64,000 bases of DNA, taken from assembly GCA_964521065.1 (NCBI GenBank), contig CAZFPQ010000001.1, positions 1-64,000 on the forward strand. The letters run 5' to 3'. This document shows, in pieces, positions 29,101 through 35,301 of this stretch; the stretch's first letter is position 1, and the number at the start of each line of letters is the position of its first letter. The translations under genes and the position numbers were made by a program. The stretch comes from CAYVAP01 sp964521065 (GTDB lineage Bacteria > Bacteroidota > Bacteroidia > J057). The notes under the pieces are model-generated. The model did not search any database and was not told the DNA's origin. It was given only the letters and a program-made list of their open reading frames with translations.

Positions 29101-29474
29101 GTGAACTCAGGCTTCGCAAATCTCCCGTTAGAGATCTAGCTACCCTAATGGCGTCTTTGTATTACGTGAGCCTCAATGCCCTACAGACCCTCATAGGAAC
29201 AGATGAATCTTTGTATGATCATGAGTTACTGCCCTGGGCTGAAGCCTGGGCTACAGGGATGGAGCATCAACTTACCACCGGTTATTTCTCTCAAATCAAA
29301 GGTTCAGGAGTATTGCCCGACACGATCGAAGACTGGACCATATTAAGAGATTGCTTTTTCCTTGAAAGACATATGTATGAACTCGGCTATGAACTAAGCA
29401 ATGACCGGGGCATGGCGCAGATTCCATTCTTGGGGCTTCTCCGACTGCTAAGGCAAATTCCTGAACTAGCGTAG
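26190..29474 (+). CDS. treS: trehalose synthase/maltokinase fusion
   Basis: A 1094-residue fusion. Residues 1 to about 550 are maltose alpha-D-glucosyltransferase (TreS, GH13), interconverting maltose and trehalose: the nucleophile is Asp209 in FRLDAVPY, the acid/base Glu251 in LLAEAN, and the third acid Asp317 in LRNHDEL. Residues from about 575 on are a maltokinase (Mak/Pep2) domain that makes maltose 1-phosphate from maltose and ATP; its catalytic loop reads HSDLHLEKVLF (His942 to Asp944) followed by IFDFEGE and RKSPVRDLA. The usual HGD is HSD here. In the GlgE pathway the product feeds glucan synthesis, but no glgE is present in this window. Confidence 0.95.
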   Translation: MSHMHLDAQDPLWFKDAIIYELHIKAFADANADGIGDFQGLIERLDYLQELGVTAIWLLPFYPSPQRDGGYDISDYYKINPDYGTIKQFKRLMKLAHERGLKVITELVINHTSDQHPWFQRARKSSPGSKYRDYYVWNENQEKYQDVRIIFQDFESSNWTWDAEAQAYYWHRFYSHQPDLNYDNPAVQEEVFRIIDFWIDLGVDGFRLDAVPYLFERDGTNCENLPETHAYLKKLRAHVEKKNPQVMLLAEANMWPEDSASYFGDGDECHMNYHFPIMPRMFMALKMEDRFPITDIIDQTPDIPENCQWGMFLRNHDELTLEMVTDEERDYMYRAYNKDALSRINLGIRHRLAPLLDNHRQKIELMNCLLFSMPGTPVVYYGDEIGMGDNVHLGDRDGVRTPMQWSPDRNAGFSRAHPHKLFLPLINDPEYHYETVNVETQQNNSSSLFWWMKRMINVRKRYQAFGRGNIQFLNPDNAKVLAFTRSYQGQHLLILANLSRHPQAVELDLPDFLGYQPIEMFGQTSFPRIRREGNRFTLGAYGYYWFVLKGLETQPSLSPLPELEFTLDNWPTLLKGKKLQKLADEFLPSFLKRSQRYTLPKQTLERLEVEKVQIIPAEKIPVAFLIIKAYFTEGFPEWYFLALHLEIQDVSDQQSDPPAQDKTLLILKEGEQRGYLIEAMHHPSVHQFFLKQLLRLEKGNLGNFRFIRSSSLNGQKLSKEDLPTARRAKLSGLNHPLVFGDQYYLKIFRRLDSNPNPDLEINRSAPAGLPIPGYLAHLEYRREGSSPFTLALLQPYVSNQGSAWQYFFDASRRYFERIETQSDLPKPERFFPSLDQAMPQPWQDLLTDMPLERAHLLGATVGRLHLGLMDQEDPQFKPESFSLHYQRSLFSSFQSLVRSTFQHPGLKKMKGKSELLEQRKDLLAKLKRIYSHKIEAQKIRIHSDLHLEKVLFTGVDFCIFDFEGERNRDYSELRLRKSPVRDLATLMASLYYVSLNALQTLIGTDESLYDHELLPWAEAWATGMEHQLTTGYFSQIKGSGVLPDTIEDWTILRDCFFLERHMYELGYELSNDRGMAQIPFLGLLRLLRQIPELA

Positions 29475-29687
29475 CTAGTGGCAAAGAAGCGGAAGCTATT
29501 AAGAAAGCTAGTAAACAGAGTAAGGAGATACCGAGGAGCGAAAAGCGTAGGAAAGTTGGGAAGTGAAAGAGGTTGTGAGTATTTCTAGAGTTGAAATGAG
29601 CTCATGATCTTTTTCACTTCTTCCTAGCTAGGCTTACTTCTTTTTCTTTTGGCTAATTGCGCTCAAAATCATGGGGAAGCCCATAAC

Positions 29688-30797
29688 CTACATCAACCAA
29701 CCAATTCCTTCACTCAAGAAGATCAACAAAAAGGGGAGAACAAAGAAAACCAAGATTACATAGGCGACGCCATAAATGCGGCTCTTTAGGCATAGTTCTC
29801 CCAATTTCTGAGCAAGAAACACGGGGATCCGCCGAATTTTGGGAATGGGAAATAACAAAAGTACTCCACCAAGATTGAAGAATACATGAATCAAGGCCGC
29901 TGCCAAAGCAGCAGTTCTGCCGCTACCAGTAGCGATCATAGCCGTTAAGAAAGCTGTAGTGGTGGTGCCTACGTTGGCCCCCATGATATAAGGAAAAGCT
30001 TGCTCCAGGCGCACTTTAGAGGTTGCAACCAAAGGAACGATGAGAGAAGTAGTAAGCGAACTGGACTGCATGACAGCAGTTAATCCAAACCCCGTCAGCA
30101 ATCCTCGACCTGGACTTCCAAACAATATGGTGTTTAGGTTACGCTCGACCCGCCCGATAATAATCCATCTTACGATCCATATCAACAAACGGAAAGCGCC
30201 AAAAAGGGCCAATAGACCCAGGAATAAGGTCAGATACGGCCAATCTGAAAGGAAAAAAATCAGCCGGTCAGTGGCGTCCTTGATGAAGAAGATAATGCCT
30301 TCCAGGCCACTCCAATGGATATTTCCAACCTGGTTGGCGACCCATACGGAGGACCTACTCAGGCCTTGGGTCAAGGTCTCAATCCAAAATATAAAGAGCA
30401 CTGAGATGATATTGAATAAATCATGAAGGGTGGCAGCCGAAACTGCGCGTCCAAATTCCTCTCGATTCCCAATATGCCCCAGTGACACGATGGTACTAGT
30501 CAAAGCCGTACCAATATTGGCCCCCAGAATCATGGGAACCGCCTGGGTTACACTCAAATCTCCAACGGCTACAATGGCCACGATCAGGGAAGTAGTGGTA
30601 CTCGAGCTTTGTACCACGGAGGTAGCCAAAAGTCCTAAGAATAAGGCAATAAAAGGATTGGTGGCTATTTCAACCAGGTTCTGAGCCATGCCTCCACCCA
30701 CTAACTGGAACCCTCCACTCATCAACTGGATGGCGGCCAAAAAAAGAATAATCCCCCCCAAAAGAGCACCGGATTGGGCTACTCGTAGCGAGGTCAA
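29688..30797 (-). CDS. Na/Pi cotransporter family protein
   Basis: A 369-residue membrane protein of the sodium:phosphate symporter superfamily (SLC34/YjbB type). It has the internal inverted repeat that marks the family: VVQSSSTTTSLIVAIVA with GANIGTALTSTIV in the first half, and VMQSSSLTTSLIVPLVA with GANVGTTTTAFLTAM in the second. About ten membrane helices are visible. The start is uncertain: the frame opens with TTG at 30797 and no ATG lies between it and the upstream stop codon, though CTG and ATT codons occur about 13-16 codons further upstream. The C-terminal PhoU-like domain of longer members is absent. Confidence 0.88.
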   Translation of the reverse strand: MTSLRVAQSGALLGGIILFLAAIQLMSGGFQLVGGGMAQNLVEIATNPFIALFLGLLATSVVQSSSTTTSLIVAIVAVGDLSVTQAVPMILGANIGTALTSTIVSLGHIGNREEFGRAVSAATLHDLFNIISVLFIFWIETLTQGLSRSSVWVANQVGNIHWSGLEGIIFFIKDATDRLIFFLSDWPYLTLFLGLLALFGAFRLLIWIVRWIIIGRVERNLNTILFGSPGRGLLTGFGLTAVMQSSSLTTSLIVPLVATSKVRLEQAFPYIMGANVGTTTTAFLTAMIATGSGRTAALAAALIHVFFNLGGVLLLFPIPKIRRIPVFLAQKLGELCLKSRIYGVAYVILVFFVLPFLLIFLSEGIGWLM

Positions 30798-31180
30798 AGA
30801 CCGCCGAAAACCGATGTTTTTAGGAAAAGACTTGATCAGAATAATATCTTATTTAGAGAAAAAATAACCCCAACCAAATCCTTAATTACCAAGGATGGCC
30901 GGGAACATTGATCCAGCGAAAAGTCTATAATACCATCAAACAATAGCCTTTCCACGCAATCATATTGTCCATAAATGCGACCGCAAGTTAGGCTTCCTGT
31001 ACAGTAAAGGGATGATATTGAGGTTATAAAACTGTTAATTAGTTCGAAAGGCAGGCTAATCTTAGTCAAGCAATAGTAGAAAACCTGATAGGATTCGTCA
31101 GAGAAAAAGGCCCTATCATCCCATCCCTAGTTGTCAGGCTAGGTCCTTAAAGGGCTCCTTCAGCCCCATCATTTGTAGCA
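30798..31180. other. intergenic, 383 bp, no gene seen
   Basis: Spacer between the rhomboid gene and the Na/Pi transporter gene, both on the minus strand. A 77-codon frame (30836-31069) shows no recognisable domain and I do not support it. No terminator hairpin or complete promoter was seen. Confidence 0.35.
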
Positions 31181-31801
31181 CTAAAACTGGTTAAAGAATT
31201 GAGTAGCCGCCTCAGGCTTCATTAGGACGGTAATCACTGCGCCTGCAAGTGCCCCGAATAAATGCGCCTCATGACCAATTCGCCCCCACTGCTTAATACC
31301 AGCAACAAAGCTGAAGCCCATATAAAGAAGTGCAAAAATCCATCCAGGAATATAACCCGGAATAAAAATCAATCCGATGCCCATATTAGGTTCAAAAACC
31401 ACCATGCTAAGCACTACAGCACTTACTGCGCCTGAAGCCCCTAACGCATTATATGCAGGATTTTCACGATGTCTAATTAAAGCGGGCAAACTACTTATCC
31501 CAAGGCTCAAGAAATACAGCAAAGCAAACTGCCAGTGGTTGAGGTAGCGATCAGGAGTTTCAAGGCTAAAAGCGAAAAGGTAGAATGCCCACATGTTAAA
31601 GCCCAAGTGAAACCAGCCATCATGAATGAGTCCACTGGTGAACAGTCGGTACCATTGGCGATGTTCCCACACCATGACTGGGTTAAAAATAAAATTGCCT
31701 TTAAGACGGGCGTCGCGTTCCGCTTGAATGCTGGTGACTAGGGTAATTACCATGATAATCCCGGCAACGGGTGAAGAAAAAAGGGATTGAATCAAGTCCA
31801 T
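31181..31801 (-). CDS. rhomboid family intramembrane serine protease
   Basis: A 206-residue integral membrane protease that cuts single-pass membrane proteins within the bilayer. The catalytic Ser123 lies in GASGAVSA and the partner His180 in HEAHLFGALAG. The family landmark RLFTSGLIHDGWFHLGFNMW includes Asn69 (oxyanion pocket) and the preceding His65. Six membrane helices fit the basic bacterial type with no extra domain. It has a clear ATG start with MDLIQSLFSS. The gene stands alone between spacers, so no partner can be read from context. Confidence 0.95.
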   Translation of the reverse strand: MDLIQSLFSSPVAGIIMVITLVTSIQAERDARLKGNFIFNPVMVWEHRQWYRLFTSGLIHDGWFHLGFNMWAFYLFAFSLETPDRYLNHWQFALLYFLSLGISSLPALIRHRENPAYNALGASGAVSAVVLSMVVFEPNMGIGLIFIPGYIPGWIFALLYMGFSFVAGIKQWGRIGHEAHLFGALAGAVITVLMKPEAATQFFNQF

Positions 31802-32056
31802 ATCTATACAACGGATATTTTTGGGGCTTAAAAAGCATTTGGGGCAACCTCGCGGCCGACATGCTTCGCTTCAATTTACTTTTCTTGGCTAGAAAAGAGA
31901 AGTGTAGGAATGCCAAAAACTTCAAAACGTATTATCAGCTCTTCAGTTATCTTAGATATAGATTATTCCTCTCGGCGTTTTTCCCACTTGATTCCCAATT
32001 GTCCAAGTACTTAGCTAGTTTCCCCTTTCCAACATTCTGATCCTTTCTTACGTCAG

Positions 32057-32875
32057 ATGAATTCAACCACTCCTAGATCTTCCTCCCCTCTGGTCCGATT
32101 CTTCATCGAAGACCAGTTTGTTTCCTGGGTTATTGTACTCAATGCCTTAGTACTTTTCCTGCTTTCCTTCAGAGAGCTTGAGAAAAACATGTACCTGGGA
32201 GCCCTGGATGCAATGTTTCTCCTGTACTTCTTAATAGAAGCCATCTTAAAAATTCGTTCAATGGGCTGGAAGGGATATATGAGCAGCGGTTGGAATCGGT
32301 TTGAATTCACGATTGTGGTGGCCAGTATTCCTTCTTTGATGCTGCTATTTCACGCTAGTCTCAGCAACATTGCCTTCGTCTTTGTATTTCGTATCGTAAG
32401 GGTGCTTCGATTTTTCAAATTCATCCGCTTCATTCCCAATCTGCAGGAATTGGTAGCGGGGATTCGACGGGCATTTAAGGCCTCAGTATTTGTCCTATTG
32501 GCCTTTTTTGTCTACAGTTTCATCGTATCACTGATCAGTTGCCGCATCTACCAACACATTGTCCCGAGTCTATTTGGCGATCCAATTCGATCCTTCTACA
32601 ACATCTTCAAGGTTTTCACCATCGAAGGCTGGTATGAGATCCCTGAACAAATCATCCAAGATGCTCAGTTAAGTGATTGGGGAAGCTTTGGGACCAAACT
32701 ATATTTCATTCTCATTGTAATCAGTGGTGGCTTACTGGGCCTTTCTATCGTCAATGCCATCTTCGTAGAAGAAATGGTAAGAGACAACAACGATGAACTG
32801 ATAGAGAAAGTAGATGAAATCCAGCGTAAGCTAGACCTCCTATTGAATGAGTCTGGAGGACCTCCTTCAAGCTAG
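32057..32875 (+). CDS. single-domain voltage-gated cation channel (bacterial NaV/CaV type)
   Basis: A 272-residue six-helix ion channel subunit that should assemble as a tetramer in the cytoplasmic membrane. S4 carries positive charges at every third position (Arg112, Arg115, Arg118, Lys121, Arg124). The pore loop contains TIEGWYE (188-194), so the key selectivity Glu is Glu190 and the conserved Trp is Trp192. After S6 there is a charged helix (VEEMVRDNNDELIEKVDEIQ) that fits the C-terminal coiled coil of BacNaV channels. The Gly at the fourth filter position, instead of Ser, is discussed in the findings. It is monocistronic as far as can be seen. Confidence 0.93.
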   Translation: MNSTTPRSSSPLVRFFIEDQFVSWVIVLNALVLFLLSFRELEKNMYLGALDAMFLLYFLIEAILKIRSMGWKGYMSSGWNRFEFTIVVASIPSLMLLFHASLSNIAFVFVFRIVRVLRFFKFIRFIPNLQELVAGIRRAFKASVFVLLAFFVYSFIVSLISCRIYQHIVPSLFGDPIRSFYNIFKVFTIEGWYEIPEQIIQDAQLSDWGSFGTKLYFILIVISGGLLGLSIVNAIFVEEMVRDNNDELIEKVDEIQRKLDLLLNESGGPPSS

Positions 32876-33066
32876 CCCCATCTTACCCAGCGCCTGGAAT
32901 TACGTGTTAGAGAAAAAAGTGATTTTTTTCGCGCCGGATTACAACAAAGGAATAGCATTTGCGTATTATTTACATAAATTCGCCTTAAGAAAGGCAGAAT
33001 AAGTTCTATTTTTAACATTACGATAACAAAGAGGGTTAAATAATTTATTTTTTATATTTTTTAGCC

Positions 33067-33087
33067 TTTTATTTTGAAAAGTTTGCA
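33067..33087 (+). repeat. 21-bp upstream block, copy 1
   Basis: Identical to 33299-33319. It covers the -33 TTTG box and an A/T-rich stretch (TTTTATTTTGAAAAG) upstream of it, like an UP element. The two copies are the clearest sign that the two following transcription units were duplicated or share a regulator. Confidence 0.8.
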
Positions 33088-33113
33088 CGTTTAAAAAACC
33101 TTCCCTACCTTTG
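33082..33113 (+). promoter_or_regulatory. Bacteroidota sigma promoter of small RNA unit 1
   Basis: Perfect -33 TTTG (33082-33085) and -7 TACCTTTG (33106-33113, TAnnTTTG type) separated by exactly 20 bp. Transcription should start near 33118-33121, about 20 nt before the first tRNA-like body. Confidence 0.85.
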
Positions 33114-33139
33114 AATCGTAATCAGAAAAGCAACCATAA

Positions 33140-33189
33140 TTACAACAGGAGATCGGCTCCATGATAGGTTCAAATCCTTAAGTTGTAAC
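33140..33189 (+). ncRNA. mini tRNA-like RNA without an anticodon arm (unit 1)
   Basis: About 48 nt with a tRNA-type closing stem (TTACAAC at 33140-33146 pairs perfectly with GTTGTAA at 33182-33188) and a T-arm whose loop reads TTCAAAT (33169-33175), flanked by AGG/CCT. A compact hairpin (GGAG-ATCGG-CTCC, 33148-33160) takes the place of the D-arm; there is no room for an anticodon arm. The T-arm, acceptor 3' strand and trailer align base for base with unit 2. It lies between its own promoter and terminator, so it is surely transcribed. It cannot be an ordinary tRNA. It may be a decayed tRNA gene or a processing module for the trailer. Confidence 0.6.
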
Positions 33190-33217
33190 TTGCGAGTAGT
33201 AGTAGTAGTCCTTTTTA
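33189..33217 (+). repeat. (TAG)4-TCCTT trailer of unit 1
   Basis: Trailer directly after the tRNA-like body: GCGAG, then four TAG triplets, then TCCTTTTTA. Unit 2 carries the same sequence with three TAG triplets (33540-33565). If RNase Z or a similar nuclease cut after the acceptor stem, this would become the 5' end of a short terminator-protected RNA. Its GAGTAGTAGTAG and TAGTCCTT parts are complementary to the leader of the sugar porter gene (38390-38413). Confidence 0.65.
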
Positions 33218-33222
33218 TTGAA

Positions 33223-33249
33223 TCCTCGGCTTGTCCGAGGATTTTTTTT
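33223..33249 (+). terminator. intrinsic terminator of unit 1
   Basis: Stem TCCTCGG (33223-33229) with CCGAGGA (33235-33241), 5-nt loop, followed by eight T residues. It ends the first small RNA unit about 130 nt after its start. Confidence 0.9.
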
Positions 33250-33298
33250 ATTTGGTGATGGATCCGGCTTAAAAATGAAGGAAAAATATTTTTTCCAT

Positions 33299-33319
33299 TT
33301 TTATTTTGAAAAGTTTGCA
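33299..33319 (+). repeat. 21-bp upstream block, copy 2
   Basis: Identical to 33067-33087 and in the same position relative to the -33 box of the second unit. Confidence 0.8.
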
Positions 33320-33345
33320 AAAAACAAGGCCTATCCCTATGTTTG
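33314..33345 (+). promoter_or_regulatory. Bacteroidota sigma promoter of small RNA unit 2
   Basis: Perfect -33 TTTG (33314-33317) and -7 TATGTTTG (33338-33345) with 20 bp between them, the same geometry as the unit 1 promoter. Expected start of transcription is near 33350. Confidence 0.85.
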
Positions 33346-33356
33346 TAGTGTTGAGA

Positions 33357-33385
33357 GCAACGAAAAGTTGCGGTTCTTTAAAAAC
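33357..33385 (+). promoter_or_regulatory. boxB/boxA-like antitermination leader
   Basis: A 5-bp hairpin with a GAAAA loop (GCAAC-GAAAA-GTTGC, 33357-33371) followed at once by GGTTCTTTAAAAAC (33372-33385), which resembles boxA of rRNA operon leaders. This is the layout of a nut/rrn antitermination site. It sits about 30 nt before the second tRNA-like body. Function is inferred from similarity only. Confidence 0.5.
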
Positions 33386-33416
33386 TACTCAAAAGCTTTA
33401 TCTCAAGCATCTATTC

Positions 33417-33539
33417 TGCAGGATGGCGGAAAATGGCAAACGCACCCTCTGGTCTCGGGGGCGAGGGTTTGGGATAAAGCCCCTTCACTCCGTGAAGGGG
33501 CCTAACCACCTTTTGAAGGTTCGATCCCTTCTCCTGCAG
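33417..33539 (+). tRNA. class II tRNA-like gene with aberrant anticodon arm (unit 2)
   Basis: A 123-nt body with a perfect acceptor stem (TGCAGGA 33417-33423 with TCCTGCA 33532-33538; one more pair outside is possible), a D-arm of Leu/Ser type (TGGCGGAAAATGGCAAACGC) and a perfect T-arm (GAAGG-TTCGATC-CCTTC, 33515-33531). CCA is not encoded. The anticodon region is abnormal: CCCTC/GGGGG can form a 5-bp stem with loop TGGTCTC, but position 33 would be G instead of U; alternatively ACCCTC/GAGGGT closes a 13-nt loop. A perfect 10-bp hairpin (33479-33501) fills an oversized variable arm. It may be a non-decoding tRNA-like RNA, or a tRNA gene damaged by insertion. Confidence 0.5.
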
Positions 33540-33565
33540 CTCGCGAGTAGTAGTAGTCCTTTTTA
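33540..33565 (+). repeat. (TAG)3-TCCTT trailer of unit 2
   Basis: Trailer following the second tRNA-like body: CTCGCGAG, three TAG triplets, TCCTTTTTA. It differs from the unit 1 trailer by one TAG triplet and a single base in the first part, while the tRNA-like bodies themselves share almost no sequence. This conservation suggests selection on the trailer. Confidence 0.65.
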
Positions 33566-33570
33566 ATCGG

Positions 33571-33602
33571 TCCCCGGAGGTAGTAGCCCGGGGATTTTTT
33601 TT
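33571..33602 (+). terminator. intrinsic terminator of unit 2
   Basis: Stem TCCCCGG (33571-33577) with CCGGGGA (33588-33594), 10-nt loop, followed by eight T residues (33595-33602). The next gene starts 78 bp later. Confidence 0.9.
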
Positions 33603-33679
33603 GTCCTCAAACCAAATCAAGGTATTTTCACATGGATTTGAGAGCCACGACACTGGCTCACCCCTCTAAGTTTTGTTCT

Positions 33680-35281
33680 ATGTGGAGATACCGCACCCTC
33701 ATCCTTGGTTTGGGACTAAGCCTATTCTGCCTCTCATTCAGCTTGGTAAAACCTTCAGGGGAAGACTTAAAACTGATTAAGGTCATCTCTGGGAGCATTA
33801 CCCCAAAATCCATTGTACATTCTGGTCGGGGCCTCTTTTTTGCCCAAAATATGATGTACCGACACAGTGTGACCGTTTACAACCGCAACTTTCAACTGGT
33901 CAAAACCATCAATGATCGGGTTCGCCTTTCTGATTTCAATGAATTAGGATATAGCGGATATCACCGTGGTGCACCGGTTGAAGTGAGTTTTAGCCCTGAT
34001 CATAGATTTGCCTACATATCTAACTATCAGATGTATGGCCAAGGATTTAATGCTCCCGGTAGTGATGACTGTGATCGAGAAGCTACCCTAGATCATAGTT
34101 ACCTTTATCGGGTCAATATGGATGGTTTTGAAATTGACCAGGTTATAAGGGTGGGGAGCGTACCAAAGTTCCTAAGCGCTACACCTGATGGCAAATTGGT
34201 ATTGACCACCAATTGGTGTAGTGGCGACCTAAGTGTGGTTGACACGGAGTTGGGAGTTGAGGTTCACCGAATTGGCCTGGGAGATTATCCACGAGGCATC
34301 GCTATCGATGCGAAATCCCGCTATGCCTATGTTACCGTGATGGGAGAGGATCGCTTAGCTGTAATCCGCCTTTCGGACTACTCAATTAGGTGGATTAACC
34401 AAGTAGGATCCAAACCTCGACATGTCTGCTTAGACCCTTCTGGGCGATATCTTTACTTGACCCTTAGTAGAGAAGGAAGTGTAGCTAAACTCGACTTAGT
34501 CAAAGAAGAGGTTGTCGCGAAAGTAAACACTGGAAAGGAACCTCGGACCATGGTCCTCACCCCAGACGGTAGCTACCTCTACGTGGTCAATTATGAAAGC
34601 AATACCCTCAGTAAGATTGCCACCCACAACATGGAAGAGGTTTCTCGGCTGCCCACTCGGCCTAAACCCATTGGCGTTACCTTTGACCCCATCTCTCATC
34701 GAATTTGGGTTGCTTGCTACGGAGGATCTATCATGATCTTTGAAGACCTAAGATACGTGAACCCCGACCAACAGAAAGAGCTACTGGGCACTGGCACTTC
34801 CACTCCTGCATCCGTGCCAGGAAGATCCCTGACCACCGTGCCAGGAGCGGTACAAGAAAAGCCCTCAGAGCTTTACTACATTCAAAAGGATGAAGCGAGT
34901 CAAGAAGCACCCGTACAAATGACTACGCGAGAGAGGAATATTCCAGCGAAGCCCCCCATCCAACCAAAGAAAGCGGGCCCAGCCTCCACTTCTGGGAAAC
35001 AGCCTCCACCTCCCTCACAACCATCTCCTGCAACAAAGTTGAGCTATTTTGTCATTGTCGGTAGCTATGCCCATCACTCAGCGGCACAAAATGTAGTGGA
35101 CGATCTACAAAGAAAAGGGTATCCCGCAAAGGTCCTTCCGAATGGCCAAGGACGCTTCCGAGTGGGTTGCCAAGGATTTTCAACTCTCAAAGAGGCGCGG
35201 CAAAATATCGGTGCGATTAAGGCTAAATTGAATGGTCCGGCCTGGATTTTAAATATCCAAACCGGACAACCAGCTCAATGA
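33680..35281 (+). CDS. YVTN/YncE beta-propeller protein with C-terminal SPOR domain
   Basis: A 533-residue envelope protein (ATG at 33680, MWRYRTLILGLGLSLFCLSF signal sequence). Residues from about 35 to 370 form a seven-bladed-type beta propeller with repeats such as VPKFLSATPDGKLVLTTNWC, DYPRGIAIDAKSRYAYVT, KPRHVCLDPSGRYLYLT and EPRTMVLTPDGSYLYVVN. A Pro/Ser-rich linker follows (about 385-455), then a SPOR-type domain (SYFVIVGSYAHHSAAQNVV ... RFRVGCQGFSTLKEA), which in other proteins binds glycan strands of peptidoglycan lacking stem peptides. The combination suggests a periplasmic protein held at the cell wall; its ligand is unknown. Sixteen codons upstream of this ATG are open but lack signal-peptide character. 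Confidence 0.85.
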   Translation: MWRYRTLILGLGLSLFCLSFSLVKPSGEDLKLIKVISGSITPKSIVHSGRGLFFAQNMMYRHSVTVYNRNFQLVKTINDRVRLSDFNELGYSGYHRGAPVEVSFSPDHRFAYISNYQMYGQGFNAPGSDDCDREATLDHSYLYRVNMDGFEIDQVIRVGSVPKFLSATPDGKLVLTTNWCSGDLSVVDTELGVEVHRIGLGDYPRGIAIDAKSRYAYVTVMGEDRLAVIRLSDYSIRWINQVGSKPRHVCLDPSGRYLYLTLSREGSVAKLDLVKEEVVAKVNTGKEPRTMVLTPDGSYLYVVNYESNTLSKIATHNMEEVSRLPTRPKPIGVTFDPISHRIWVACYGGSIMIFEDLRYVNPDQQKELLGTGTSTPASVPGRSLTTVPGAVQEKPSELYYIQKDEASQEAPVQMTTRERNIPAKPPIQPKKAGPASTSGKQPPPPSQPSPATKLSYFVIVGSYAHHSAAQNVVDDLQRKGYPAKVLPNGQGRFRVGCQGFSTLKEARQNIGAIKAKLNGPAWILNIQTGQPAQ

Positions 35282-35301
35282 GCACCTAAAGTTAAATCTC
35301 C

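Noticed and set aside
30836..31069. 77-codon frame between the rhomboid and Na/Pi genes.
   Set aside because: No recognisable features and no supporting context.
33147..33181. A mini-ORF (ATG ATA GGT TCA AAT CCT TAA) preceded by AGGAG inside the first tRNA-like RNA, reminiscent of a tmRNA-type tag.
   Set aside because: Six codons only, overlaps the T-loop and acceptor strand that explain the sequence, Shine-Dalgarno use is rare in this phylum, and no tmRNA features (tRNA-Ala identity, tag ORF, pseudoknots) are present.
33218..33653. Overlapping open frames of 80-95 codons across the small RNA region.
   Set aside because: They lie across tRNA-like bodies, promoters and terminators, and show no protein-family character; they are chance frames.
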